Part shown: piece by piece, positions 26,814 to 36,384 of the stretch | Position numbering within the stretch: position 1 is the stretch's first letter | Layout of the letters: each line of letters starts with the position of its first letter | Assembly (NCBI GenBank): GCA_963707875.1 | Contig: CAVPRU010000001.1 | Coordinates: forward strand, 310,001-374,000 | DNA from: SZUA-320 sp963707875 | Lineage (GTDB): Bacteria; Gemmatimonadota; Gemmatimonadetes; Gemmatimonadales; GWC2-71-9 | Length of the DNA: 64,000 bases | Direction: 5' to 3' | Notes under the pieces: model-generated | Told to the model about the DNA's origin: nothing | Seen by the model: only the letters and a program-made list of their open reading frames with translations | The model's database searches: none | Translations under genes and position numbers: made by a program

Positions 26814-27491
26814 CCTTGGCGCCTCGAGACCATGACCCTGGCCACCGCCCGTGAAAAACTGGCCGAGACCGGCCGGCTGATCATCCCTGCCGGGACCATG
26901 GAGTTCCGGGGCCCACACCTGCCCCTCGGGACCGACAGCATCATCCTGGACCAGCTGGCCGACGACCTGTCGGCCCGCACCGGCGTCCCACGAGCACCGG
27001 TCATCCCGTTCGGCGTCCGAGGGCGCGACAAGGAGGATCGACCGGGGGTCGCCAACGTCAGCCGAAAATCGCTCCACCGGATCATGAACGAACTTATCGC
27101 CGCGTGGGAGGAAGTCGGAGGGGTCCGGGATATTGTCATCCTGACCGCCAACGCGGTCGAGGCCCATCAGGAGGCGCTGAGCACGATCCGAACCATCGGG
27201 TCGGTTCGATCACTCGACATCTTCGGATTCGATTTCGGCAGCCTCACAACCGGGAACGGACCCGTCCATGGTGGCCAGCTCGACACCTCCCTCATGCTCT
27301 TCCTCCACCCGGAGCTGGTCGCCCCCGGGCACTCCGGGGAACATCAGGGGGACGCTGAGCGGGGGCGACGACTGTACGCCTTCATCCTGGAGCGGCTGGA
27401 GGCCAGGTGTTTCTCGCCCACCGGCATGGTGGACACTCTGACCAGCCTCAAGATGGCGGGCGGCACCGCCCCGGAGACGACATCCCCTTGA
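26805..27491 (+). CDS. creatininase-family protein with altered metal ligands
   Basis: A 228-residue protein of the creatininase (amidohydrolase) fold: GRLIIPAGTMEFRGPHLPLG, TDSIILDQLADDL, VIPFGVRGRDKEDRPG and GPVHGGQLDTSLMLFLHPEL. In active members the first motif reads E-Q-H-G-P-H and the later one H-A-G-E. Here those positions are E-F-R and H-G-G-Q, and the usual NGHGGN motif reads TANAVEAHQ. At least two zinc ligands are therefore replaced, and it may not be a classical metalloamidase. The ATG at 26805 lies inside the divergent kinase start; ATG at 26832 is an alternative. Confidence 0.75.
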   Translation: MNHPWRLETMTLATAREKLAETGRLIIPAGTMEFRGPHLPLGTDSIILDQLADDLSARTGVPRAPVIPFGVRGRDKEDRPGVANVSRKSLHRIMNELIAAWEEVGGVRDIVILTANAVEAHQEALSTIRTIGSVRSLDIFGFDFGSLTTGNGPVHGGQLDTSLMLFLHPELVAPGHSGEHQGDAERGRRLYAFILERLEARCFSPTGMVDTLTSLKMAGGTAPETTSP

Positions 27492-27625
27492 CCAGCCGGC
27501 AACCCGGCCCTGGTTTCCGGCGGTCTTCGGGAAGCCAGGCGGCTCGCACCATCGGTTCCGGAACCATAAAGGTATTGCTGGGCTTGGACTTGCGCAGTGA
27601 CGTAGCAAGGTGAAACTTTCGGGGA

Positions 27626-27646
27626 GGGCGCTCCGTTAGGACGCCC
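27626..27646 (+). repeat. hairpin in the TolC leader region
   Basis: GGGCG-C-TCC with loop GTTA pairs with GGA-CGCCC, an 8-bp stem with one bulged C. It lies 40 bases upstream of the TolC-like start in a 195-base gap. There is no T-run. It could be an mRNA stabiliser or a weak regulatory hairpin. Nothing else in 27492-27686 is identifiable. Confidence 0.35.
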
Positions 27647-27686
27647 AAGGCCTCGATCGTTCACTTCAGCACGGGATGCGCACCAC

Positions 27687-29240
27687 ATGACGCTTCGCGC
27701 TCTGGCTTTGCTGCTGTTCCTGGTTCCGGAAGCAGCGCTGGCGCAGGACTCCATCCGGGTGGATCTGACACGTCCTGCCCCGCGGGCCCAGCTGGGCCTG
27801 GCGGAGGCGCTCTCCCAGGCCCGGGTCAGCAACCCGACGTACCGGCGGGCACAGAACGCCGCTGACCCGGCCCGGTGGGCCACCAAGAACGCCTATGGCG
27901 CTCTGCTCCCCGAGTTCCGGACCAGCGGTTCCTTCGGCTACACCGGGTCAGGCGCGTCCTCGTTCGGCGGGGCGACCTTCTCCCAGACCTCCCCCGCCCT
28001 CACGTCGAGCTACAATCTCTCGCTCGGGATGAGCCTGAGTGGGCGGACTCTGACCGGCCCGGCGACCCAGAAGGCCAACGAGCGGGCGGTCACCGAGGAC
28101 ATCAGCGCTTCCGGGATGTCCCTCACCAATGACATCACCCTCCAGTATCTGACCACCCTGCAGGCCGCGGCCACGACGGAAGTGGCTCGCCAGCAGGTGC
28201 TCCGCAACGATGAGTTTCTGACCCTGGCCCGGGCTCGGCAGCAGTTGGGGCAGGCCACCCTGCTGGATGTCCGGCAGGCGCAGGTCACCCGGGGCCGGTC
28301 GGAAGTCGAATTCCTCCGGGCTCGGCAGTCGGAGCAGGAGGCCATCCTCGAACTCTATCGCCGGATGGGTGTCCCGCTGCCGGTGGCGGTCAACACGATC
28401 GCGCTGAGCGACAGTTTCCCGGTGACGGCGCCGAGCTTCGATCTCGGCAACCTGATCAAGATGGCGGAGAGCGAGAATCCCACGCTGAAGGCCTACCGGG
28501 CCCGGGAGTCGGCGGCCGGGTACCAGGTCCGGGCGGCCAAGTCCGAGTACCTCCCTTCCCTGAATCTGTCCGCCGGGTGGAGCGGCTATACCCAGGACTT
28601 TACCAACACCGGGCTGTTGATCGATCAGGCCACTGGCCAGGCCATTCAGAACCTGTCCCAGTGCACTTTCCAGAATGCCCTGATCGGAGCCCTTCCCGGC
28701 GGTGGCATCCCGGGCTATCCGGATATGGGGAAGGTCCCCGACTGCAAGGGCTTCAGTGGACTGGACGCGACCGGTGCGGCGTTGCTGCCGGAGCTGTCCA
28801 ATGACATCGTGTCCCGGAACAGCAACTTCCCGTTCGGCTTCACCTCGCAGCCGTTCCGCGCTTCGGTCTCGATCTCGCTCCCGATCTTCGCCGGGTTCAG
28901 CCGGAATCTCCAGGTCTCCCGCGCCAATGCGGCGCAGGCCGATGCCGAGGAATTTGTCCGGGCCAGCGAACTCCAGGTCCGGGCCGAGGTCGAGGGCCGC
29001 CACCTGGCGCTGACCGCCGCCTACCAGGCGATCGGGGTGGAGGAGGCCAACCGGCTCGCCGCCCGTGAGCAGCTGACGCTGGCGCAGGAACGGTTCCGGC
29101 TGGGCAGCGGGAGCGCCCTCGATGTCACCGATGCCCAGAACGCCGTGACTCAGGCCGAGGCGAGCTACGTTAACGCCATCTACGCATACCACAAGTCCAT
29201 TGCCGCGCTCGAGTTCGCGGTTGGACGTCCACTTCGCTAA
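27687..29240 (+). CDS. TolC-family outer-membrane efflux protein
   Basis: A 517-residue exported protein with a signal peptide ending near ALAQ (residue 20). It has two OEP repeats of long coiled-coil helices: LGLAEALSQARVSNPTYRRA and a second copy starting at LGNLIKMAESENPTLKAYRA, with the closing LAQERFRLGSGSALDVTDAQ. This is the trimeric outer-membrane tunnel of type I and tripartite efflux systems. It is followed 13 bases later by the adaptor and then the ABC transporter genes, so it is the outer-membrane part of the same export machine. Confidence 0.9.
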   Translation: MTLRALALLLFLVPEAALAQDSIRVDLTRPAPRAQLGLAEALSQARVSNPTYRRAQNAADPARWATKNAYGALLPEFRTSGSFGYTGSGASSFGGATFSQTSPALTSSYNLSLGMSLSGRTLTGPATQKANERAVTEDISASGMSLTNDITLQYLTTLQAAATTEVARQQVLRNDEFLTLARARQQLGQATLLDVRQAQVTRGRSEVEFLRARQSEQEAILELYRRMGVPLPVAVNTIALSDSFPVTAPSFDLGNLIKMAESENPTLKAYRARESAAGYQVRAAKSEYLPSLNLSAGWSGYTQDFTNTGLLIDQATGQAIQNLSQCTFQNALIGALPGGGIPGYPDMGKVPDCKGFSGLDATGAALLPELSNDIVSRNSNFPFGFTSQPFRASVSISLPIFAGFSRNLQVSRANAAQADAEEFVRASELQVRAEVEGRHLALTAAYQAIGVEEANRLAAREQLTLAQERFRLGSGSALDVTDAQNAVTQAEASYVNAIYAYHKSIAALEFAVGRPLR

Positions 29241-29253
29241 CGAGAGAGCCCTC

Positions 29254-30531
29254 ATGTCCCGTCGAACGAAGGTCGGCCTGTTCATCGTCCTGCTGGTGGT
29301 TGTGGTCGGGGGCATCACGGCCCTGTCCGCCGCCCGGAAGGGGGGCCGTGCCACCGAGGTTCGGCTGGAGGCCATTGCCGCCCGCGACCTCACCTCGATC
29401 GTCACCGCCAGCGGCAAGATCGAGGCGCAGACCAAGGTGGACGTCAGCGCCGATATCACCGGCCGGATCATCCAGCTCTATGTCCGGGAAGGCGACCTGG
29501 TGGAGAAGGGGCAGTTGCTGATCCAGATCGACCCGGCGCAGTACCAGTCGGTGGTGGCGCGGGCCGAGGCGTTTCTGCAGACCAGCGAAGCCAACCTGAT
29601 GCAGGTCCGCACCAACCGCGACCAGGCCAAGCGCTCCTATGACCGGGCCCAGGAACTCCGGAAGACCAACGAGAACCTGATCTCGGTCGAAGCGGTCGAG
29701 CAGGCCAAGCAGACCTATGACGTGTCGGTGGCCAGCTACAGCTCGAACGAGAGCCAGGTCGCCCAGGCCCGCGCCTCTCTGCAGGAGGCCCGGGACAACC
29801 TGGCCAAGACCAGGCTGTTCGCCCCGATCGCCGGTCGGGTCACCCGGCTGGCGGTCGAGGAGGGCGAGGTCGCGGTCCCCGGCACCTTCTCCCGCGAGAC
29901 GGGCCTGTTGATGACGGTGTCCGACCTGTCGGTCGTGCTGGCCAAGGTGGACGTGGACGAGACCGACGTGGTGCGGCTCGCCCTCCAGGACTCGGTGTCG
30001 ATCGCGATCGACGCCTTCCCCGACACCACCTTCATCGGCCGCGTCACCAAGATCGGCAACAGCGCCAAGCTGTCTCAAGCGGCCGGCGGTTCGACCGATC
30101 GGGCGGTGGATTTCGAGGTGGAGGTGGTGCTCGACAACCCCCCCAGCGACATCCGACCCGACCTGAGCGCGACCGCCAGGATCGTGACCGAGACCCGGCG
30201 CGAGGTCCTGAGCCTGCCCATCATCGCGCTGACGGTCCGGGAACACGAGGACATCCCCAATGAGCTGAAGCCGGGCGCCGACTCGGCCCGGCCAAAGCCC
30301 GCCAGCGACGCCAAGAAGCCGGAGCGGGAGGGTGTCTTCGTGGTCCGGAACGGGATTGCGACCTTCACCCCGGTCAAGGTCGGGATCGCGGGAGAGGAAT
30401 ACTTCGAGCTGCTGTCGGGCATCTCCGCGGGCGACACCGTCGTGGCCGGCCCCTATCAGGCGATCCGCGACATGAAGGACAGCACCAAGGTGAAGCAGCA
30501 GCCGCCCGCGGCGGAAAGGAAGCCCAAGTGA
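29254..30531 (+). CDS. macA: MacA/HlyD-type periplasmic adaptor (membrane fusion protein)
   Basis: A 425-residue adaptor anchored by one N-terminal membrane helix (VGLFIVLLVVVVGGITAL). Next come a lipoyl/barrel-sandwich half (TSIVTASGKIEAQTKVDVSA), a coiled-coil hairpin (about residues 95-170), the second lipoyl half (TRLFAPIAGRVTRLAVEEGE) and beta-barrel domains. It would join the inner-membrane ABC transporter to the TolC-like channel. The ATG at 29254 sits 13 bases after the TolC stop, and the stop overlaps the ATPase start by 4 bases. Confidence 0.9.
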   Translation: MSRRTKVGLFIVLLVVVVGGITALSAARKGGRATEVRLEAIAARDLTSIVTASGKIEAQTKVDVSADITGRIIQLYVREGDLVEKGQLLIQIDPAQYQSVVARAEAFLQTSEANLMQVRTNRDQAKRSYDRAQELRKTNENLISVEAVEQAKQTYDVSVASYSSNESQVAQARASLQEARDNLAKTRLFAPIAGRVTRLAVEEGEVAVPGTFSRETGLLMTVSDLSVVLAKVDVDETDVVRLALQDSVSIAIDAFPDTTFIGRVTKIGNSAKLSQAAGGSTDRAVDFEVEVVLDNPPSDIRPDLSATARIVTETRREVLSLPIIALTVREHEDIPNELKPGADSARPKPASDAKKPEREGVFVVRNGIATFTPVKVGIAGEEYFELLSGISAGDTVVAGPYQAIRDMKDSTKVKQQPPAAERKPK

Positions 30532-31235
30532 CCGACGCGGTCATCCAGATGCGCGGCATCCGCCGCGCCTATGACATGGGCGGCGAGGTGATCCACGCCC
30601 TCCGCGGGGTGGATGTCGAGATCCGGCGGAACGAGTACATCGCCATCATGGGACCGTCGGGGTCGGGCAAGTCGACCCTCATGAACCTGATCGGCTGCCT
30701 CGACACCCCCACGGCGGGGGAATACTGGCTCAACGGGCAGGAGGTCTCCCGGATGAGCGACGATGCCCTGGCCCGGGTGCGCAACCGGGAGATCGGGTTC
30801 GTGTTCCAGACCTTCAATCTGCTGCCCCGGGCCTCGGCCCTGCAGAACGTGGAGCTGCCCCTGGTCTACGCCGGAATGGGGAGTCGAGAGCGCCGGGACC
30901 GGGCCACGGAGGCGCTGGAGCGGGTCGGGTTGGGCGACCGGATCGGTCACCGGCCCAACGAACTGTCGGGCGGCCAGCGGCAGCGCGTGGCGATTGCCCG
31001 GGCGCTGGTCAACCGGCCCTCGATCCTGCTGGCCGACGAACCGACCGGCAACCTCGACAGCGTGACCAGCGAGGAGATCATGCGGGTCTTCGGTCAGCTC
31101 CATGACGCAGGGGCAGACCATCGTGATGGTCACCCACGAACCCGACATCGCGACCCACGCGGCCCGGGTGGTGGTGCTCCGCGACGGTTCGGTCGCCTCG
31201 GACACCCGGCGATCGGGCACCAGGCCGCGGCCTGA
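30528..31235 (+). CDS. macB: MacB/LolD-type ABC transporter ATPase, frameshifted near the 3' end
   Basis: An ATP-binding subunit of the MacB/LolD subfamily. Motifs: Walker A MGPSGSGKSTLMNLIG (about residue 43), Q-loop GFVFQTFNLLPRASALQN, signature NELSGGQRQRVAIARAL, Walker B ILLADEPTGNLDS and, after a one-base break near 31110, the His switch VMVTHEPDIATHAARVV. An extra G in the run after GCA causes the break, and at least one more indel must lie near 31200 to reach the stop at 31233-31235. That stop overlaps the first permease start (TGATG). Confidence 0.88.
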   Translation: MTDAVIQMRGIRRAYDMGGEVIHALRGVDVEIRRNEYIAIMGPSGSGKSTLMNLIGCLDTPTAGEYWLNGQEVSRMSDDALARVRNREIGFVFQTFNLLPRASALQNVELPLVYAGMGSRERRDRATEALERVGLGDRIGHRPNELSGGQRQRVAIARALVNRPSILLADEPTGNLDSVTSEEIMRVFGQLHDAGADHRDGHPRTRHRDPRGPGGGAPRRFGRLGHPAIGHQAAA

Positions 31236-32481
31236 TGCCCCTGTTCGAGGCGGTCCGGCTCGCCCTCCAGACGATCTGGGCCCAGAAGCTGAAGAGCTTC
31301 TTCTCCCTGATCGGAGTGGTCATCGGCGTGACCTTCCTGATCGCGGTCGTCTCGATCGTGCAGGGCATGAACGTCTACATGGAGGACCAGTTCGTGAACC
31401 GGCTGGTGGGCCTCAACACCTTCCAGCTGCGCCGGTTCCCCGGCATCAACATGGGGGATGTGAGCGACGACACCTGGCGCGAGTGGCTCCGCCGGCCCCG
31501 GATCACCTACGCAACGCCGACTATCGTGGAAGCAGGATCCGGACCCCGGTGGTGCTCAGCCGGTACTGCTCCCAGGGCATGGTACATCGGCCGGGCCGGC
31601 AAGCTCGCCAAGGACATCGAGGTCATGGGAGCCGATGCGCAGCTACTTCGGGATCAAGAACTACGACATCGCGGCCGGCCGGCCGTTCTCCGCCCAGGAG
31701 GCCCGGGTCGGCACGACCGTGGTGGTGATCGGCGACCTGATCGCCGAGAAGCTGTTCGAGGGCGTCGATCCGGTCGGGCAGAGCGTCACGATCGACGGAC
31801 TGCCCTACCGGGTGATCGGGGTGGTGGCCAAGCAGGGCACCCTGTTCGGGATCTCGATGGACAAGTTTGCGGTGATGCCGTTCGAATCGCCCGCCAAGCG
31901 GCAGCTCTGCTGACTCGAACACCATGGATGAGCTGTACGTCCAGGCCGACAACCCCGGGCTGATGCTGACGGCGATGGACGAGGTCGAGTCCGCGATGCG
32001 GACCCAGCGGCAGCTCAAGCCGGGCCAGGACGAACAACTTCTACCTCCAGACCGCCGAGGGCGCCCTGGCAGGGATGGAAGCGGATCTCCCGGGTGCTGT
32101 TCATGGCGCTGCCGGGTCTGGTGGCAATCTCGCTGGTGGTCGGCGGCATCGTGATCATGAACATCATGCTGATGGCGGTGGCCGAACGGACCCGGGAGAT
32201 CGGCATCCGGAAGGCGCTCGGCGCCCGCCGGCGGGACATCCTGGCCCAGTTCGTGGTGGAGTCCGCCACGATCTCCACCTTCGGTGCGATCATCGGGATC
32301 GGGCTCGGCATCGGCCTGGCCTTCCTGGTCAAGGCCACGCACCCCGTTCCCCGCCGCCGTGGCCCCGTGGTCGCTGGTGGTGGCCGTCACCCTGGGCATC
32401 GCGGTGGGCATGTCCGCCGGGATCTACCCGGCCAGCCGGGCCTCCCGGCTCGACCCGATCGAAGCACTGAGGGCCGGAATG
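31235..32481 (+). CDS. MacB-type ABC permease 1, heavily frameshifted
   Basis: A permease of the MacB/FtsX type: an N-terminal helix (KLKSFFSLIGVVIGVTFLIA), a periplasmic domain and three C-terminal helices with the LVVGGIVIMNIMLMAVAERT and EIGIRKALGARRRDILAQFV signatures, ending RLDPIEALRA. Indels near 31511, 31580, 31640, 31906, 32031, 32074, 32340 and 32475 break it into pieces. All but the one near 31511 are restored by deleting one base. The last insertion removes the expected stop, which would overlap the next ATG. The protein is probably intact in the real genome. Confidence 0.8.
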
Positions 32482-33743
32482 ACCTTCGAACGCGTGGCCA
32501 CTGTCTTCGGGCGGATCGGCGAGGGCGTCGGGATTGCGCTCGATTCGATCAGGGGCAACAAGGTCCGGGCGTCGCTGACGATTCTGGGGGTCGGGATCGG
32601 GGTCATGGTGGTGATCGGGATGGCCTCGATGATCACCGGGATCAACCGCAGCGTCATGTCCGAACTGGAGAGCCTCGGGCCCGAAGACCTTCTTCGTCCA
32701 GCGCTTCTTCCAGGGCGGGCTCAGCATCTCGGACGGGTCGGACGAGATGTCGCCCTGGCGGCGAGAACCCGTGGCTCCAGGTGTCGGAGGCCGAGATGCT
32801 CCGGCGGCTGCCCGGGGTCCGGGAAGTGACCTGGCGGGAAGGGCACCAGCGGCCCGGTCAGCTACCAGGACCAGAAGCTGGAAAACAGCCAGGTCATCGG
32901 GTTCAGCCCGACCTGGGTCATGGTCGTCGGCGGCAACATCGAAGAGGGTCGCAATTTCACCCAGGCCGAGTTTGCGGCCGGAGCGCTGGTGGCGGTCATC
33001 AACGACAAGATGGCCAACAGCCTCTTCCCCGGACTCGACCCGATCGGCAAGCGGATCAAGATCTTCGGACAACCGTTCGAGGTCGTCGGACATGTATGTC
33101 GAGCCGAACTCATTCTTCGGCGATAGTCCCCCGATCGTGGTCATCCCCCACTCGACCTTCTCGAAGGTGGCGGACTACTTCAAGGGCTGGTTGATGTTCG
33201 CGGTCATTCCGGTCGAAGGGATCGCGGGTGCTCGACGCCCAGGACCAGGTCATCGCAGCGATCCGGTCCTCCCGGGGCCTGAAGCCGGCCCAGGACAACA
33301 ATTTTGCGGTGGTCAGCCAGGACCGGATGATGGAGATGTTCGCCAATGTGACCGGCGGGTTCTTCCTGGTCATGCTGGCCCTGTCCAGCATCGGGCTGAT
33401 GGTGGGCGGCGTGGGGGTGGTGGCGATCATGATGATCTCGGTGACCGAGCGGACCCGGGAGATCGGGGTCCGCAAGGCGCTGGGCGCCACCCGGGCCGAG
33501 ATCATGTTCCAGTTCCTGGTGGAAGCCGCCACCCTGACCCTGCTCGGCGGCTTGGCCGGTATGGCACTCGGCGGGTTGATTGCCTGGGCCGTCAACGCCT
33601 TCACTCCGATCCCGGCCACGGTGCCGCTCTGGTCAGTCGCCGCCGCGATCCTGGTCTCCACCGTCACCGGGATCTTCTTCGGCCTCTATCCAGCCAACAA
33701 GGCGTCCAAGCTCGATCCGGTCGAGGCGCTGCGGTACGAATGA
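32479..33743 (+). CDS. MacB-type ABC permease 2, with five frameshifts
   Basis: A second permease of the same family: RIGEGVGIALDSIRGNKVRA and LTILGVGIGVMVVIGMASMI at the N-terminus, a periplasmic domain (VVGGNIEEGRNFTQAEFAAG) and the C-terminal helices with LMVGGVGVVAIMMISVTERT and KLDPVEALRYE. Extra single bases near 32682, 32760, 32841, 33091 and 33228 break the frame; removing each restores it. It starts with an ATG expected to overlap the previous stop. MacB-type permeases act as dimers, so this and permease 1 may form a heterodimer driven by the single ATPase. Confidence 0.8.
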
Positions 33744-33855
33744 CGGTGTGCGGGTGCCGTCCGCCAGGGCCCGACCGGGTCCCGGGCTGGCTCCCCGGTC
33801 CCCTCTCACACCCCCTGGCCCCTCACCTCTCACCGCTCCCCGCTTACCTTTCGGC

Positions 33856-35100
33856 ATGCCGTTCTTCGAAGCCGCCCGCCTCGCGTTCGCCGCGATCAGC
33901 ACCGCCAAACTCCGGTCGTTCTTCACCCTGCTCGGCATCATCGTCTCGGTCACCTTCCTGGTGGCCGTGGTGGCCATCATCCAGGGGCTCAATTCCTACG
34001 TCAAGGACAACCTGACCGGGGCGATCGTCGGGACCAACGCCTTTCAGGTCCGTCGCTCCCCGATGACGGTGGCACTGATGGACGACGAGACGATCCGGCG
34101 GATGAGCCGCCGCCCCGCGATCCGGCAGGATGAGGCGGAGATGGTCCGGGCCGCCCTGCCGGACGCCCAGGCGATCTCGCTGCAGTCGGGGTGGCCCACC
34201 CCCACCGAGGACGTCCGCTATCGCGGACGGGTCCTCCAGAACGCCACCGTCTTCGGCGTCACCCCACCCTATCAGGTGGTCCAGGACTACGAGTTCGCCG
34301 CCGGGGCCCCGCTGACCGACCCGGACCTCACCCAGCGCCGCCAGGTAGTGGTGATCGGCTGGTCGGTCGTGTCAGAGCTGTTCGCGACGCCGGAAGCGGC
34401 CATCGGCAAGCAGATCCGAGTCGGAGACCGACAGTACCAGGTCAAGGGGGTCGTCGCCGAGAAGGGCCGGGTGCTGGGACAGTCGTTCGACGGGTTCGTC
34501 CTGTTGCCGCTCACCACCTTCGAGACCGCGTATGGCCGGCGGCTCACCACCACCATCTCGGTCAAGGTGTTCGAGGCCGATCAGCTGCCGGGCGCCATGG
34601 CCCGGGCCGAGGAGGCGATGCGGCTGGCCCGCGGCCTCCGTCCCCGGGAGGAGAACAACTTCGCGGTGGACAAAGCCGATGCCCTGGTGAGCTTCTGGAC
34701 CGATCTGACCCGGGTCCTCTTCACGGTGGTGCCGGCGGTGGTGTTCATCGGCATCATCGTGGGCGGCATCGTCATCATGAACATCATGCTGATGTCGGTG
34801 AGCGAGCGGACCTTCGAAATCGGGATCCGGAAGGCGCTGGGTGCCACCCGGCGCGATATCCGGCGTCAGTTCCTGGTGGAGGCGGTGGCCCTTTCCACCC
34901 TGGGTGGCCTGCTCGGGGTGGCCTGCGGGTGGGGCCTCGCCCTGCTGGTCAGGAGCGCCACGCCTCTGCCCGCCCAGGTCACCGCCTGGTCGGTGGCCAC
35001 CGCGCTGACGCTGGGAGCCGGCACCGGCATTCTGTTCGGGGTATACCCCGCGGTGCGGGCGGCCCGGCTGGACCCGATCACCGCCCTGCGGGCCGAGTAG
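33856..35100 (+). CDS. MacB-type ABC permease 3
   Basis: A 414-residue permease, intact, resembling permease 1 throughout: MPFFEAARLAFAAISTAKLR, SFFTLLGIIVSVTFLVAVVA at the N-terminus, and GIIVGGIVIMNIMLMSVSER, EIGIRKALGATRRDIRRQFL and ending RLDPITALRAE. A 112-base C/T-rich gap separates it from permease 2. TACCTT ends 5 bases before the ATG and could be a -10 element giving a leaderless message. It is followed 3 bases later by permease 4. Confidence 0.88.
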   Translation: MPFFEAARLAFAAISTAKLRSFFTLLGIIVSVTFLVAVVAIIQGLNSYVKDNLTGAIVGTNAFQVRRSPMTVALMDDETIRRMSRRPAIRQDEAEMVRAALPDAQAISLQSGWPTPTEDVRYRGRVLQNATVFGVTPPYQVVQDYEFAAGAPLTDPDLTQRRQVVVIGWSVVSELFATPEAAIGKQIRVGDRQYQVKGVVAEKGRVLGQSFDGFVLLPLTTFETAYGRRLTTTISVKVFEADQLPGAMARAEEAMRLARGLRPREENNFAVDKADALVSFWTDLTRVLFTVVPAVVFIGIIVGGIVIMNIMLMSVSERTFEIGIRKALGATRRDIRRQFLVEAVALSTLGGLLGVACGWGLALLVRSATPLPAQVTAWSVATALTLGAGTGILFGVYPAVRAARLDPITALRAE

Positions 35101-35103
35101 CCG

Positions 35104-36339
35104 ATGCTGCCGGGACTGGTGGAGAGCCTCGGCGTGGCGGCGGTCGCCCTGCGGAGCAACAAGCTCCGGAGCGCGCTGACCATTCTGGGGGTGGTGATCG
35201 GGGTCACCACCGTCATGGCGATGGCCTCGATCGTCCAGGGGATCCGGACCCAGATCTTCGCTGCGGTCGAGGTCGCCGGTCCCACCACCTTCTATGTCAT
35301 GCGCTTCTTCGACGGCACGCCGATCGATCCGCGGAACCTCCCGTATGAGGTCCGGATCCGCCCGATCCTCGAGGAAGCCGATGCGATCGCCATCCAGAAC
35401 GCGGCGGATATCAGCTACGCCGCGATGTGGATCGAGATGTACCAGCGCTTCGAGTTCGCAGGGCAGCGCACCCAGGTCGCCCGGCTGTATGCCGCCGACG
35501 ACCGCGCCATGGACATCCTGGCCGGCACCCTGATCCGGGGCCGGCTCTTCACCCGGAGCGAACTCACCGGGGATCGGGTCATCGTGATCGAGACCGAGAT
35601 GGCCAACCGCCTGTTTGGCCGGGAGGAGCCCCTCGGCAAGATCATCCGGGTGGGGGGACACCCGATGCGGGTGATCGGGATCTTCGATGCCCCCGAGAAC
35701 ATCTGGCAACCGCCCGGTGGAGAACTCAGCGGGGTCATCCCCTACTGGGCCGGACGCCGCAACTTCCAGGTGGACGAGACCAACAGCCTGTTCATCGCGG
35801 TCAGGCCACGGAGCGGGGTCGACCCGGTCGAGGCCCATGACCAGGCTACCCTCGCCCTCCGACTCAAGCGGGGACTCCGACCCGGCCAGCCCAACAACTT
35901 CGACTTCCTGACCCAGGACCAGATCCTCGACACCGTCACTTCCCTCACCTCGGCGTTCTTCCTGGTGATGGTGGCGATCTCCGGCGTGGCCCTGATGGTC
36001 GGGGGGATCGGGGTGATGGCCATCATGATGGTGTCGGTGACCGACCGGACCCGGGAGATCGGCCTCCGCAAGGCCGTTGGCGCCACCCGGGCCGAGATTC
36101 TGGGCCAGTTCCTGGTGGAAGCCGCCACCCTGACCCTGCTGGGGGGCCTGATCGGCATCGGCTTCGGGCTGGCATCGGGCGAGGTGCTCAAGCGGCTGAT
36201 CGGGATCGAAGCGGTGGTCCCGCTGTGGAGCGCGGTGGTCGCCGCCCTGGTGTCGGTCGTGATCGGGCTGGTGTTCGGGCTCTACCCCGCCAACCGGGCC
36301 GCTCAGATGGACCCCGTCGAGGCCTTGCGACACGAGTAG
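35104..36339 (+). CDS. MacB-type ABC permease 4
   Basis: A 411-residue intact permease resembling permease 2: LGVAAVALRSNKLRSALTIL at the N-terminus, a periplasmic domain of about 230 residues, then LMVGGIGVMAIMMVSVTDRT, EIGLRKAVGATRAEILGQFL and the ending QMDPVEALRHE. With permease 3 it forms a second permease pair lacking its own ATPase gene. It may share the upstream ATPase, or use one elsewhere. Confidence 0.88.
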   Translation: MLPGLVESLGVAAVALRSNKLRSALTILGVVIGVTTVMAMASIVQGIRTQIFAAVEVAGPTTFYVMRFFDGTPIDPRNLPYEVRIRPILEEADAIAIQNAADISYAAMWIEMYQRFEFAGQRTQVARLYAADDRAMDILAGTLIRGRLFTRSELTGDRVIVIETEMANRLFGREEPLGKIIRVGGHPMRVIGIFDAPENIWQPPGGELSGVIPYWAGRRNFQVDETNSLFIAVRPRSGVDPVEAHDQATLALRLKRGLRPGQPNNFDFLTQDQILDTVTSLTSAFFLVMVAISGVALMVGGIGVMAIMMVSVTDRTREIGLRKAVGATRAEILGQFLVEAATLTLLGGLIGIGFGLASGEVLKRLIGIEAVVPLWSAVVAALVSVVIGLVFGLYPANRAAQMDPVEALRHE

Positions 36340-36384
36340 CACCGCGGTATTTCCCAGCACCTCAGCCCCGGGACACTCTGCCCC

